The translations under genes and the position numbers were made by a program. The notes below the pieces were generated by a model that was given only the letters and a program-made list of their open reading frames with translations, did no database searches and was not told the DNA's origin. A stretch of DNA of 64,000 nt from Aquila chrysaetos chrysaetos (Eukaryota; Chordata; Aves; Accipitriformes; Accipitridae), in the NCBI RefSeq assembly GCF_900496995.4, contig NC_044018.1, forward strand, positions 30,275,825 to 30,339,824, read 5' to 3'. This document shows positions 20,801 through 32,915 of this stretch, in pieces. The first letter of the stretch is position 1; each line of letters starts with the position of its first letter.

Positions 20801-21990
20801 ACTGGTTTATCTTTAGCCACATTTTATGCTCAAGTTCCTGTAGCTGCGGCCAGAGCTCCTCCAGGTCACCAGCTCAGAGCACAAAGGCAAGAAGACAGTG
20901 AAAGAACAAGAAACTGAATCCATGGGGAGAATCCAGCTGGGATGCGGAGATGCACATCCTGCTCCTGATGGGGCCGTGAGCGGGCAACCCCTGCCAGGAC
21001 TGCCCTGAGAGGAGGGCGAGATGAAACAGTCAACACCGTGGCTGTGACGAGGCAGAACTTTGTGCTGCCTGCACCCCGAGCCTTGCCAGTGTGCCCTGAG
21101 CCCTGCCTACCCCTTGCCAGCACCAACCCGCACAACCACAGCCCCCTTCACCGCAGTCCCAGCCTTTCCTTTTCGCCTTCCTCATACTCCCTTCCCCTGC
21201 CCAACCTGAGGGGATGACGAGATCTTCCTCCTCCTGACTCTGCTCGGCTGTGGCCAGCCGGCGCCTGGCCAACGGACCAGCCTCATCCCAGGTCTCGGGC
21301 TGATTAAGCCCGGTGAGATCAGACGCATCCCGGCATTTCTGCCAGCTCACCCTTCCGGCACTCTGCAGGCCAATTTAATTTTCATAGTGCGCTTTGCTGG
21401 CAGCAGCTGCATCTGGGGAGCCCGGCCATCTCTCCCCCACCCCCTCCAGCTCATTTCTCCCACTACCAGCCCCATCCATTACGTCCTGGCACACAAACAG
21501 CCCAGGCGGCTGTACCTGACATTGGGATGCCCTGACAAAGATGATTCTGGATTATTTGAGATTTAGCCCCAGCAGCCAGGAAGCAGGTGAGAGCTCGGGA
21601 ATTCCCAAGCAGCACAAGCTGGTCCACCTGGGAAGTAAAAGTGGGTTTAACAGTCGTGTTCAGCTCCTTCAGGCAGCCCCTGGCCTCTCCCTCACCAGTG
21701 GGGAGCAGAGCACTGCCCCGCTCATCACAGATCATGGGGAGAAGGAGAGACGGCTCACCTGCCCCCCAGCACCCCAAAGATGGGGTGGGGACCCTGGCAC
21801 CCCACACCGCAGCCGAGCCGTGCCTGGGCTCTTGGTCACTCATGGGGCACAGCCCAGGCCCCCCCCCCAGCCACACGGCTGCTACTGGGACCAGCAGCCA
21901 GCACAGCTGGGACCAGCAGAGCAAAGGGGAGCCCGACATCCCAGGCAGCGCATGAGGCAGCCATGCAGCTGTCATGCCGTAGACTCACAG
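17860..21990. other. Gene-free spacer between ITGA7 and BLOC1S1
   Basis: No coding exon recognised on either strand. Open frames here are unrelated to known proteins and lack splice-consistent partners. A MEF2-type motif is listed separately. A TATAAATAG at 18628 and several TTTATT or AATAAA strings occur but have no associated gene. Confidence 0.5.
18117..18126. promoter_or_regulatory. Candidate MEF2 site upstream of ITGA7
   Basis: CTATTTTTAA matches the MEF2 consensus YTAWWWWTAR. It lies about 1.7 kb upstream of ITGA7, a gene of skeletal and cardiac muscle. Single-motif evidence only. Confidence 0.35.
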
Positions 21991-21999
21991 CACCCAGGC

Positions 22000-23340
22000 C
22001 CCTACAGCACCCGTACATCCCCCAGCACAAACCTCTACAGCACCTCGCACCCCCAGACAGGCCCCTATAGCACCCACAGGTGCCCAAACCTCCAGCCAGG
22101 CTCCCATAGCACCCACAGACCCCCAGCCAGGCTCCCATAGCCCCCACAGACCCCCAGCCAGGCTCCCATAGCCCACTCAGCTCCCCACGCCCTCAGACAG
22201 ACCCCTGTAGCCCTGACATGGCCCCGCCACCCTCACAGGCCACCACCCAGACCCCTATAGATCCTGTGGACCCCTGCAGCCCTCTCATGCCATCAGCCAG
22301 GCCCCTGTAGCCCCCTCAGGCACCCCTAACCCTCACCTAGACCCCTATAGCACCCATACATCCCCCAGCACAAACCCCTACAGCACCCCGCACCTCCAGC
22401 CAGGCTCCCATAGCCCCCACAGACCCCCAGCCAGGCTCCCATAGCCCACACAGACCCCCAGCCAGGCTCCCATAGCCCACTCAGCTCCCCACGCCCTCAG
22501 ACAGACCCCTGTAGCCCTGACATGGCCCCGCCACCCTCACAGGCCACCACCCAGACCCCTATAGATCCTGTGGACCCCTGCAGCCCTCTCATGCCATCAG
22601 CCAAGCCCCTGTAGCCCCCTCAGGCACCTCTAACCCTCACCCAGACCCCTACAGCACCAATACATCCCCCAGCACAAACCCCTACAGCACGCCACACCCC
22701 CAGACAGGCCCCTATAGCACCCACAGGTGCCCCAAACCTCCAGCCAGGCTCCCATAGCACCCACAGACCCCCAGCCAGGCTCCCATAGCCCACACAGACC
22801 CCCAGCCAGGCTCCCATAGCCCCCTCAGCTCCCCACTCCCTCAGACAGACCCCTGTAGCCCTGACATGGCCCCGCCACCCGCACAGGCCACCACCCAGAC
22901 CCCTATAGACCCCGTGGACCCCTGCAGCCCTCTCATGCCATCAGCCAGGCCCCTGTAGCCCCCTCAGGCACCCCTAACCCTCACCTAGACCCCTATAGCA
23001 CCCATACATCCCCCAGCACAAACCCCTACAGCACCCCGCACCTCCAGCCAGGCTCCCATAGCCCCCACAGACCCTCAGCCAGGCTCCCATAGCCCCCTCA
23101 GCTCCTCACTCCCTCAGACAGATCCCTACAGCCCTGACGTGGCCCCGTCACCCACACAGGCCACCACCCAGACCCCTATAGACCCCGTGGACCCCTGCAG
23201 CCCTCTCATACCCTCACCCAGGCCCCTGTATCCTCTCCCAGGCCTCTGTAGACCCCTCGGGTCCCTGTCTCCCCATCTAGGCCCCTACAAAGCCCCTACC
23301 CGGGCCCCCACAGCCCCCAATGGGACTCTACGGCCCCTAT
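22000..23340. repeat. Compound minisatellite upstream of BLOC1S1
   Basis: Four higher-order units of about 270-350 bases, each marked by CCTCAGACAGACCCCTGTAG (near 22191, 22494 and 22842; a variant near 23112). Each contains short sub-repeats of CCAGCCAGGCTCCCATAGCC. The array stops about 40 bases before the BLOC1S1 promoter motifs. Confidence 0.9.
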
Positions 23341-23377
23341 AGGCCCCTATAGGCCCCAGGAGGCGGGGCGGCGGGGG

Positions 23378-23411
23378 GGGTCACGTGGCAGTGACGCGAC
23401 GGTCAGGTGAC
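23378..23411 (+). promoter_or_regulatory. BLOC1S1: Two CLEAR-like elements at the BLOC1S1 promoter
   Basis: GTCACGTGGC (23378-23387) and GTCAGGTGAC (23402-23411) each differ at one position from the CLEAR consensus GTCACGTGAC bound by TFEB/TFE3/MITF. They lie 33-66 bases upstream of the start codon, next to GGCGGGGCGG (an SP1-type box). This fits a gene for lysosome-related organelle biogenesis. Binding is inferred. Confidence 0.5.
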
Positions 23412-23443
23412 GCGGGCCGTGCCGGTGCCGTACCGGGGCCGCC

Positions 23444-25279
23444 ATGCTGTCCCGGTTGCTGAAGGAGCACCAGGCGCGGCAGAGCGAACGGCGGGAGCTG
23501 CAGGGTGAGCCCGCCCCCCCCCGTCCCCATGGCGACCGACCCCGCCCCGCGCCCCGGGGAGCGGTCCGATTGGTGGCGGGTGCTGCCGCTCACCGCGGGG
23601 GGCCGCGCGGGCGCGTACCCCATTGGCCGGCGGGGCTGTCCGTCAAGGGTGGGAGAGGTTGGGGGGGGAGCCGTGGTCGTGAGGGGCCGAAGGGGGTGGC
23701 CGGCAGGGTGGAGCGTGATGTCACCGCCCCGCACGCTGACGTCACGCGGCTCCCTGCTGGCGTCACGGCCAGTGTGTGCGGGGTGGGGGGGGGGGGGTCC
23801 CGCCGCCCCTCACGGCCGCGTCCCCGCAGAGCGGCGGCGCAGGGAGGCCATCGCCGCTGCCACCCGCCTGACCGAGGCCCTGGTCGATCACCTCAACGTG
23901 GGGTGAGGACGAGACCGACCCCCCCCCCCCCCGAGCCGGGACCCCCCCAAACCCAGCGGCCCCTTGCCCCCAAAACCCCCGCCAGGGACCCCTTCACCCC
24001 CCCCAGCCCAAATCCCCTCCAGGGACCCCTTCCCCAGCCCCCCCAGTCCGGGACCCCCCCAACCTCCCAGCCCCCTCCTCCTCAAACCCCCTGGCCTGGA
24101 GCCCCCAAGCCCCTCCCCCCCCCCCCCCCGAGTCCTTTCCTCCCTGAAACCCCCAGCTGGGGACCCCCTGAGCCCCCCAGCACATTTTACCCCTGGAAAC
24201 CCCAGCCAGGGACCACCCCCCCCCCCAACCCTGGTGCCGCTTCCACCCCAAAATCCTGCCCAGGGACCCCCCCAAACCCCCATCCAGGGACCCCTGCCCC
24301 CCTAATGCTGCCAGCCAGGGACCCCCCCCCCAAGCCCCTTCCCCCACGTACTCCCAGCCAGGAACCCCCCCCCCCAAACCCCTGCCCAGGGACCCCCTCA
24401 ACTCCCTCCCCCCAACCCCCAGGGACCCCCTGGCACCCCAGTGCTTTGGCTTCCCCCCCCCCCAGCCCCCACCCACCCCCTTCCTGGGGACTCCCCCCTC
24501 CCCAGGGCCATAGGGGTGGGACCCCACACCCTGTGTGTGTGTGTCCCCCTCCCCGTGTCATGTGTCCCCCCCCCCCGGCAGGGTGGCACAGGCGTACGTC
24601 AACCAGCGGAAGCTGGACCACGAGGTGAAGACGCTGCAGGTGCAGGCAGCCCAGTTCGCCAAGCAGACTGGGCAGTGGATCACCATGGTGGAGAATTTCA
24701 ACCAGGCCCTCAAGGTGGGGGTCCCCGCCCCTGCCCCCCCCCCCTCCAGGGTTGCCCCCCCATCCCTGGCTTGGCGTGGGGAGGGGAGATTTCCCTCTGG
24801 GAAACATGGAGAAACAGCCCCATGGGAACCCCCCCCCCCGGTGTCACCGGTGCTGGCCAAGGGATGGAGTCTTCCACCCCACATGCACCAGGAGACCACC
24901 GCCGGCACTGCCTGGCGCCAGTGGGTGGGTGGGAGGGCCGTGTCCCCCCAGCCGCATCCCCCAGCCCCCCTGCTCGACGCCAGACCAGTCCGGCAGCACC
25001 ATCTGCCCGCTGTCGGATTGCACCAGGACGGGCAGCACCAGCAGGGTCCCAGCCAGCCCCGAGCCCCTGCAGGGCTGCGGCTGCCAGAGGGAAGCAAGGC
25101 AGGGCGGACCCCCGCCACCCCCGATCCCACCGGCAGCTCCCTGACAGTGCCCCCCTCCATTCCGGCAGGAGATTGGCGACGTGGAGAACTGGGCTCGCAG
25201 CATCGAGATGGACATGCGGACCATCGCCACCGCCCTGGAGTACGTCTACAAGGGGCAGCTCCAGCCCTCCTGCTCCTGA
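23444..25279 (+). CDS. BLOC1S1: BLOC-1 subunit 1 (BLOS1/GCN5L1), complete
   Basis: Small coiled-coil subunit shared by BLOC-1 (lysosome-related organelle biogenesis) and BORC (lysosome positioning), also linked to mitochondrial protein acetylation as GCN5L1. Four exons, 23444-23504, 23830-23902, 24582-24714 and 25169-25279, join in phase to 125 residues, the same length as the human short form. The start MLSRLLKEHQARQSERRELQ, the centre NQRKLDHEVKTLQVQAAQFA and the end EYVYKGQLQPSCS are nearly identical to human. It is transcribed away from ITGA7, with RDH5 following in the same direction 1.9 kb on. The intron at 23903-24581 is a C-rich minisatellite. Confidence 0.97.
23910..24570. repeat. 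C-rich minisatellite in BLOC1S1 intron 2
   Basis: Degenerate repeats of the form CCAGGGACCCCC plus C-runs spaced roughly 30-50 bases fill the intron. No other feature seen. Confidence 0.75.
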
Positions 25280-25430
25280 GCCGCCGCTGCCACCACCAGC
25301 CCCCCCCCAGCCACCCGACCCCCTCCTGCCACCACCGCGGCTGGTCGTGGCAGATAACGTGGGCCCCGGCCGCGATGCCGCAGCAGCTCCCGGCCGCCTC
25401 GGGGACCCCTCTGTACCGGAGAGCGGGCAG

Positions 25431-25436
25431 AATAAA
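25431..25436 (+). terminator. BLOC1S1: BLOC1S1 poly(A) signal
   Basis: AATAAA 152 bases after the BLOC1S1 stop codon. Confidence 0.85.
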
Positions 25437-25449
25437 GCGTGGTTGTACG

Positions 25450-27150
25450 GGCGGTGTGCGGAGGCCAGGCCAGGCGCGTGCCGGGGCCCTGGCACAGCCC
25501 TCGGCCGCCCCCTCCTAAGCCCCCTCATCCTCTTTACTGCTTAACTCGGGCTCTGAGGCCCCTTTTTCTCCCGGACAAAGGGCTCCTTCTGGGCCTGGAG
25601 GGCTCTAATCCCCCAGGGGAGAGCTTGGCCCCCCCCCCCCAGCTCCGGGCGATGCCCCCTCCCAGGGCTGGGAAGGGGACCTGGGTGGGGGGAGTTCTGC
25701 GTGCCCTGGGGGGGGTGCCCGCCCTCCTGGCTCTGGTCAGGGGCTCCTCTGTGGCGAGGGTCCCCCAACAAGGTGAGGGGTATCCCAGTACCCCCACACA
25801 CCCAAGTTCCCCCTGGAGCTGCACCCAGCAGCGGAGGGGGGGTGTCAGGGGGGGCTCTGCCCACCGTGAACTTTGGCTGCGGGCTTGGCCCTGGCGCAGG
25901 GGGAGGAGCGGCCGCGGCCCCCCCCCGGCTCAGACGGCTTCTGCCACCGCAGCCAGAGCAGTGGCCGGAGCCCTCTGCCCCGCCGACGGTAGGTGGGGGG
26001 CTCGGTGGGTGGGGTCCCCTCTGCCCCCCAGGCCAGGGCTGCATCTCCTCCAAGAGCCACGTTTTGGGGGTCTTTGGGTCTGCCCCATGGCCGCGGGGTA
26101 CGGTGAGACGAGTCTATCGGGTCTCGTGCACGCCGAGACCCCCACGCCATCCAGGCTGGGCAGGGGGCTGCTGCCTGCCCCCCCGCCCTCACCCGTCCCT
26201 GGGGACCCAGGGCAGACACCGGGTGTCCCCCCACAGCTCCTGAGGGTGGGGGAGGTTGGGGACGGGGGGCTGCCACCCCCTCGGGGTGTCAGCCTGGGCC
26301 CCCCCATCCCAGCCTCAGCGGGTTTTTAGCCCCCAGCCAGTACCCACTCCTGGGAGCAATGGGCGGGGGGGATCCTGACACCCCCAAAGACCCCCCCAAA
26401 CAGGGCTCCTGGAGGGGGACACAGCCCCCCCACAGGGCTTCCTTATCAGAAGGGGTGGGTGGGATATGGGGCAGGTGGGTTGGGGGTCCCAGAGGCAGTA
26501 GTGATGGTCACCCATGCAGGTCAGGAGCGGAGGGTGCCCGGGGTGGTCCCTGCCCTGGGAGGGCAGGAGGGGGACGGGGTTACACCGGGGGAGCAGCTGG
26601 GACACCCCCCCCCAGTTCCACCCCGCGGGCCCTGGTTCCCGGCCAGGTGCTGACGCACTGCGCCCGGCTAATCCCCGGCACGCCGCCCGGACGCCCTGGC
26701 CCAGCGGGAGGGAGGTCGGTCAGGGACTCGTCCGGGGGTGGGTGGGGGGCATAGGGTGCTCACCCCCCCACCCCGGGAGGGCAGGGACCACCGCCTGGGG
26801 TCCCTGGGTGCCCCGTGGCACCCAGGCACAGACCGAGACCCATGTGGGACCTGCTGCAAGCTGAGGTCAATCCTCAACCTGCACACACCCCCCCCCCCCC
26901 CCCCCCGGCTGCTTTTTCCCACCCTCCACCTGAGGTGGGGGGGATAGTCAGACCCCCATGGTGTGGGGCAGGGGATCTGGGGGTTGCCTGCGCGGGGAGC
27001 GGTGCGTGGCTTTACCCGGCGAGCGAGGAGCCTGGGTTCAACTTGGGGTGCAGGTGTTGACTTGGCGGGGAGTGGGGGGGGTGGCACGGCCCAGGACGCC
27101 TGGGTTCCTCTCCCACCGCCCCCCCCCCCCCGGCCCTGCAGACCCCCACC
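25450..27150. other. Spacer between BLOC1S1 and RDH5
   Basis: GC-rich sequence with no recognisable coding exon. The last part presumably carries the RDH5 promoter and 5'UTR. A pyrimidine tract and CAG just before the RDH5 ATG (about 27140) suggest the start codon may lie in a second exon. Confidence 0.45.
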
Positions 27151-28884
27151 ATGTGGCTGTACCTCTTGCTGGCGGCACTGGCCTGGGTGCTGGGCTGGCT
27201 GGTGCGGGACCGCCGGACCCTGCCTTCCATCAAGGACAAGCACGTCTTCATCACGGGCTGCGACAGCGGCTTCGGCAACCTGCTGGCACGGCGACTGGCC
27301 CACCGGGGCTACCGGGTGCTGGCCGCCTGCCTGACCCAGAAAGGGGCCGACAGCCTCCAGCGGGGCTGCTCCGGTCACCTCCGGACCACCCTGCTCGATG
27401 TCACCCGCTCCGACAGCATCCGTCAGGCCGTCGAGTGGGTGCGGGCAGAGGTGGGCGAGAAAGGTGAGGGAGAGGGGGGCAGGATGGGACCCCGGGGAGG
27501 GCGGTGCTGTGGGGTGGGATGGGGTCCCAGGGGAGATGCCATGGGGAAGGATGGGACCCCAGGGGAGGTGCTGCAGGGTGGGATGGGGTCCCACCAGGGG
27601 CTGGTAAGGAGTAGGAGGGGTGGTCTCAGGAGAGAGGGTATAGGGCAAGAGGACAGGACACACCAAGGGATCCTGTAGGGCAAGACAGGGAGATCTGGGG
27701 GGGGGGGGGGGGGTATAGGGCATGGCTGGGGCTCCCCAGAGAGGTGCTGTGGGGCAGGATTAAGGGTCCCTGATAAGGTGTTACAGGGCAGAATGGGGGG
27801 GGGGTCCCACCAGGGCATCCTAAGGTGAAGGATGAAGGGGCTCCGGAGAGGGGCTGTGGGGCAAGATGGGTCCTGCCAGGGGGTGGGTGGGAGCCCGGGA
27901 GAGGGTCTATAGCGTGGGGGGGGGGTCCCTGCAAGGTGCTATAGGGCAGGATGGAGGGGAGGGTCCCACCAGGGCACACTGGGGAGAGGGTGGGGGTCCC
28001 AGGAGAGGTGCCACGGGGCAGGGATCATGGCCAACATCCCCGACCTCGCGTGTCCTGTCATGTCCCGTCCCCCCCCCCCACCTCCAAGGTCTCTTTGGGC
28101 TGGTGAACAACGCCGGGGTGGCCAACCCCATCGGCCCCACGGAGTGGATGAGGATGGAGGACTACCGCCAGGTCATGGCCGTCAACGCCTTCGGGGCCAT
28201 CGAGGTGACGCTCCAGTTCCTGCCCCTGCTGAAACGGGCGAGGGGCCGCGTGGTGAACACCTCCAGCGTGCTGGGTCGCCTCTCCGCCAACGGCGGCGGC
28301 TACTGCATCTCCAAATACTGCATCGAGGCCTTCTCCGACAGCCTGCGGTGGGTGCCGGCCCCCCCGCCAACCCGCCCCGCAGCCCCCCCACCCCGTACCC
28401 TGACGGCCGTGCATCCCGCAGGCGTGACATGTACCACTTCGGGGTGAAGGTCAGCATCGTGGAGCCCGGCTTCTTCAAGACGGCGGTGACCAACTTGGAG
28501 AGCATCGAGGCGTCCCTGCGCCAGCTCTGGGACCGCCTGGCGCCCGAGACACGGCTCAGCTACGGCGAGGATTTCTTCCACAAGTGTGAGTAGGGAGTGG
28601 GGGGGCACCCGCTGCCTCAGTTTCCCCTGCCTGACCCCCCCACCTCCACTCCCCCACCAGACCTCAAGGTGCAGCGGCTCATCATGAACGTCATCTGCGA
28701 CGCCGACCTCGGCAAGGTGACCCGCTGCATGGAGCACGCGTTGGGCGCCCGGCACCCACGCACCCGCTACAGCGCCGGCTGGGACGCCAAACTGCTCTGG
28801 CTGCCCGCCTCCTACCTGCCCGCCTGCCTCGTCGACTTCGCCCTGGCCACCATCCTGCCCAAGCCGGCCCACCGCGTCCGCTAG
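27151..28884 (+). CDS. RDH5: 11-cis-retinol dehydrogenase (RDH5), complete
   Basis: Short-chain dehydrogenase that oxidises 11-cis-retinol to 11-cis-retinal in the retinal pigment epithelium, anchored in the smooth ER. Four exons, 27151-27463, 28089-28347, 28422-28585 and 28661-28884, give 319 residues (human 318). Visible features: an N-terminal membrane anchor ([17 protein letters not shown]), the cofactor loop [12 protein letters not shown], the catalytic serine in NTSSVLGRL, the YCISK active-site pair, VEPGFF, and a C-terminal hydrophobic anchor with [20 protein letters not shown]. Similarity and location next to BLOC1S1 distinguish it from RDH7/RDH16-type paralogues. No truncation or frameshift was seen. 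Confidence 0.96.
27478..28010. repeat. G-rich minisatellite in RDH5 intron 1
   Basis: Repeats around GATGGGACCCCAGGGGAGGT and GTGCTGTGGGGCAGGAT, about 50-60 bases apart, fill most of intron 1. Confidence 0.75.
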
Positions 28885-28962
28885 TCCCCTGCTGCAGCCG
28901 CCAGCCCCCCCTCAGGGCTGCGAAACCCCCCACCACCACCACCGCCACCCTCCAGCGCTGCA

Positions 28963-28968
28963 AATAAA
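28963..28968 (+). terminator. RDH5: RDH5 poly(A) signal
   Basis: AATAAA 79 bases after the RDH5 stop codon. RDH5 converges on CD63, whose transcript ends about 500 bases further on. Confidence 0.85.
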
Positions 28969-29479
28969 CTGCCCATCCCGGGTGCCGTGCAAACCGTCGC
29001 CTGCAGCGCTCGTCCCTGCGGTAGCCCCGGGTCCGGACGGGGTCCCCGCACGGCTCGGGGACCGTTGGTGGCATTGCCGTGGCACACAGGGACCCCAGCC
29101 CCACTGCAGCCGGGGTGGGGGGTGGCTTCCAGGGCCACGGCCCTCGGGGAACCCACAGGGACGGTGCCACCGTCACTGCCCTTCCACCAGTCCTGGTGAC
29201 GTGGCCCCCGAGCCAAGCAGGACCCCCGGCGGCCCCCCAGCACTGGGGTGGGACGGGGCTGCTGACACCAAGGCCACACATGCCAGCCCCCCCGCCGCTG
29301 CTCTCATCGTTCCCAGTGGGACCAGTCCCCCTCCTGCTGGGGAGGTTCCAGTCATCGGACAGGGCAGCATTGACCCCCACAGGGTCGATGGACCACGGGG
29401 GGGACCCCCACACCCACGAGGGACCCCATCCCACTCCCAGCCCGGTGGGCGCAGGGGAACACATGGCTCTATGGAAGCT

Positions 29480-29491
29480 TTTATTTTTATT
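29480..29491 (-). terminator. CD63: CD63 tandem poly(A) signals
   Basis: Two adjacent TTTATT hexamers on the + strand, AATAAA twice on the - strand, about 220 bases after the CD63 stop codon. Confidence 0.8.
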
Positions 29492-29704
29492 TCCAAATCC
29501 GGGGACGTTCCCTCGACCCCCCCAGCCCCCACCAGCATGCGGGGAGGGGTCCAATGGCGGCGACCCCCTGGGGGCTTTGGCACATGGGGCCCTGCCTCAG
29601 AGGAGCTTGCAGAGGGCAAGCAAGCGGGAGCAGCCCCCACGACCACCAGAGCCCCCCAGGTGGGGGGCAGCGAGAGCCGGGGGGGCCGTGGCACCCGCCG
29701 GGGG

Positions 29705-32521
29705 CTACATGACCTCATAGCCGCTGCGGATGCCCTTCATCAGGCAGCAAGCGAAGATGATGCCCAGGATCTGGAAAGGCAGAGGGGAGGGGGGTGATCC
29801 CCATCCTGTACGGCCCCCCCCACAGTGGGGGACGGGCCACAGCCCCCCACGGGGCAGGGTCTCAGCCCCACATCCTACCTCGAAGAAGGCGATGCCCAGC
29901 GCAACTGCGGCCACAATGAGGATGTTCTTCTTCATCCAGGCTTCAATGCTCTGGAGGCAGCCCTGGGGGAGCAGAGGGGCTCAGGGGGTGGCCGGACCCC
30001 CAGGGCATGGCAGGGGGGGGGGACGACGACCACAGGGTGTGGGGGTCTCACCTTCTCATTGATGGTAGCGGGGCTGGGGTGGATGTTGCAGGAGGTGGTA
30101 TTGATGTGGCAGCAGGACCGGGGCACCGTGTCGTTGACCTTGAACCGCTCGATGGTGAACCAGTCGGTGTAGTTGTTGGCTCCGCAGCAACTGAACTGCC
30201 GGGGGGGGGGGGGGGGGAACCTCAGGGGGTCGGAACCCCAGACACCCATGTCCCATCCCGTCCCCCCCCAAGGCCATCCCTTTACTCACATCCCTCTGGA
30301 GCTCGTCCACTGCCTCCGTCAAGGGTTTGTCGTCCCCGTACTTGCGCATGGCGTCCCACAGCCCTTCCTCCAGCACCGAGCGGACCTGAGGGGGCCGGGG
30401 GGGGGTCAGAGAGGAGCGGGGGTCCGCAGCACCTGGCTGGGTCTGCGCCCCCGTCTCCCCACGCGTCCCCACCTTGTCCTTAAAGACGTATCCGGCGATG
30501 GCGGCGGCGATCTCCACCAGGAAGATGATGCTGAGCAGGACGGCGAACTGCAGGGGGGCAACAGGGTGCGGGTCAGGGTGGGGGGCTTAAGGTGGGAGAG
30601 GTCGGGTTGGGGGTCGGGGGGGCGGTCAGGGTGCTCACCGTGGTGACCATGCAGTAACTCTCCTTCCAGGCGCCGCAGCAGCCGAAGAAGGAGATGAAGA
30701 AGATGATGATGCCCAGCACCAGGATGGCAACGGGGGTGCTGGAGGCGGAGGAGCTGCTGACCGTCAGCGCCTTATCGAGGGCCGTCTGGGCGTAGATGCC
30801 GATGGCGATGAGGGCCACGCCGCACACCTGGGGGGGGGCGGAGGGGGGGGCAGAGGGAATTGGGGTGCAGCCACCAGCCCCCCAGAACCAACAGGGTGTG
30901 GGTGTGTGGGCGTCACCCACAGCTGAGCGTCCTCCCTTTCCGGGGAGTCGAGCAGCTCTGGGGTTTGGCTGCGAATTGGGGGGGACCCCCCCTTCCTGGA
31001 GGTGATGGGGTGGGGGGGTGGATTTTCTCTGCCCCCCCCCCCCCCCCCCCTTCCAGCCCAGCCCAGTGCCACCAGCAATGTCCCCATGGGGGTACGGCAG
31101 TGGGAGGGGGCCCCCGGTTCTGCCCCATGGCAGGACGCTCCCCAGCCCCGCTGCGGCGAGGGGGGGGGCCGGGCTGGCGGCCGCAGGAACGCCGGGAAGT
31201 CCGGCCTTCCGGCCACGGCGAGAGGCCTCGGAGGGGGGGGGACACCAAGCACCAGCCCCCCAGCCAGGGGGGCCGCAGGCAGATCGGGGGGTGCTGGGGC
31301 AGGGGGGGCATGCCAGGCACATCCTGTCCCGGGTGGGGGGGGTCACCAGCAGCCCCACTCCCACGGGAGCCAGGATGCCCAGGGCTTTTCCCGATGCTGG
31401 GGCAGGAGCGTCCATCCTGCCCTGTCTCCGGCACCCCCCCACCACCACGGGTGGGACCCTTCCCACGGCCTCAGTTTCCCCGTGGCAGTGGGGAGCCCCC
31501 CCGGGCTGCCACTCCCCCCCCCCCCCCCGCCCCAGTGCCGCTGGCCCTGTTTGCTCACTGGGTGTGGGTAAACAGCGCGGCCCAGCCGCCCGCTGCACAA
31601 ACACTCCCGGTGGCGGGGGCCGGGGGGGGCTGGCGCCGGTGTCCCCATCATGTCCCCCCCCACTGCTGGCGGGTGGCCCGAGCCCCCCCCCCCCCAGCCC
31701 TCCAGGGGTGACTCAGCCCGGCAGGATCAGGGTGGGGACTGGGACGAGTCACTCCTTGCGTGGGGGGACGGGATGACGGCTGGGAAGGCGCCTGCCCCCC
31801 CCCCCCCCCCCACCCCACTACGGCCGTTGGGCTCCTCGTGCCTCTTTCTTCACCCCAACTTCCCCAAACCCGCGCCCTGTCCTGCGTGGGGACCCCGGCC
31901 AGGGGCAGCCGGGAACTGCGGGGCCTGGGGGGACCCGGCCACCCGTGGGGTCCCCACCCTGACCTTGGGGCTCGGCTTCCCTTGGCCAGGGTGTGCCAGC
32001 CTCGCCCTGTCCAGCCTCGTTACCCCTGGAACCTACTGATGGCGGTGTATGGCCGCAACGCAGCCCGGTGCCAGGCTTCTCCCAGTGGGCAGCCTCACCC
32101 CCTGTGCCCCCCCCCGAAGCCCCAGCTGTGGCCCCCCCCCAGCACCCACTGCAGCCCCCCCGGGCAGCAGGGCCCCCCCCGGGGTCCCCATGACACGCAG
32201 CTCAGGGCCTGCAAGGGTGGGGAAGGGGGTGTCAAAGGGGCCGTATGGGGGGCGGAGAAGCTGACGGAGGGGGGGCAACACGGGGGAGGGCTGCTGCCTG
32301 CCATGGGGCCGGGGCGGGCCCGTCCCCGGGGGGGCCACGGCGGGGAAGGGCCCGTCTGCCCGGTTCTGCCGGCCCGGAGCCCCCTCCCCGGCTCCCCCGG
32401 TGTGCGTGTGTCCCCCCCAGTGCCCCTCCCGGTTCCCCCCGGTCCCCGCACTCACCCAGAAGATGAAGTTGAAGATAAAAACCAGGAACTTCACACATTT
32501 CATCCCGCCCTCGACCGCCAT
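29705..32521 (-). CDS. CD63: CD63 antigen (tetraspanin), complete
   Basis: Late-endosome, lysosome and exosome tetraspanin (LAMP-3). Seven coding exons join in frame to 239 residues (human 238): 32456-32521, 30639-30827, 30473-30547, 30290-30385, 30052-30195, 29879-29962 and 29705-29770. It begins MAVEGGMKCVKFLVFIFNFI. It has four membrane segments, the short-loop cysteines (FGCCGAWKESYC), and a large loop with the CCG motif (FSCCGANNYTDW) and PRSCC. There are several N-glycosylation sequons. It ends in GYEVM, the C-terminal tyrosine lysosomal sorting signal. A coding-exon acceptor sits 8 bases before the ATG. A noncoding first exon ends at a donor at 32725. INPP1-like lies upstream on the same strand, its transcript ending about 150 bases before the CD63 start. 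Confidence 0.97.
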
Positions 32522-32724
32522 GGTCCGTCCTGCGGGAGCCGCCGCCTCAGCCCCGGTACCGGCACCGCGCCCGGTCCCCGAGCCCCCCCCGTCCCGGTCC
32601 ACAACCCCCGCCCCGCTCCCGGTGTCCGAGCCCCGGCGTCCCGGGACCGCTCCCGGTGCAGCTCCCCACCCGCTCCCGCCCTCCCGGTACCGGTACCGGT
32701 GCTCCCCCCGCCCCGGGCGCTCAC

Positions 32725-32764
32725 CGGCGCCGCTGCTCCTCCGTGTCCTCGGAAATCATGTGAC
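32725..32764 (-). promoter_or_regulatory. CD63: CD63 noncoding first exon and E-box near the start site
   Basis: A splice donor GCCG|GTGAGC at 32725 defines a noncoding first exon that pairs with the acceptor ending at 32530. TCATGTGAC at 32756-32764 is an M-box-like E-box of the MITF/TFE family. The surrounding 32.7-32.9 kb is a CpG-rich promoter without a TATA box. Confidence 0.5.
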
Positions 32765-32915
32765 GGCCCGGGCGAGTCAACAGGCAACCCCGGGACCGCC
32801 CCGGGACCGCCCCGGCCCCGGCCCGGCCCCCCGCCGCCGCCGCCGCCACCGCCCCCGCCCCGCGTGGGTCCCGCCCCGGCCCCGGCGCGGACAGACACGC
32901 GGGTGCGAGGGACAC

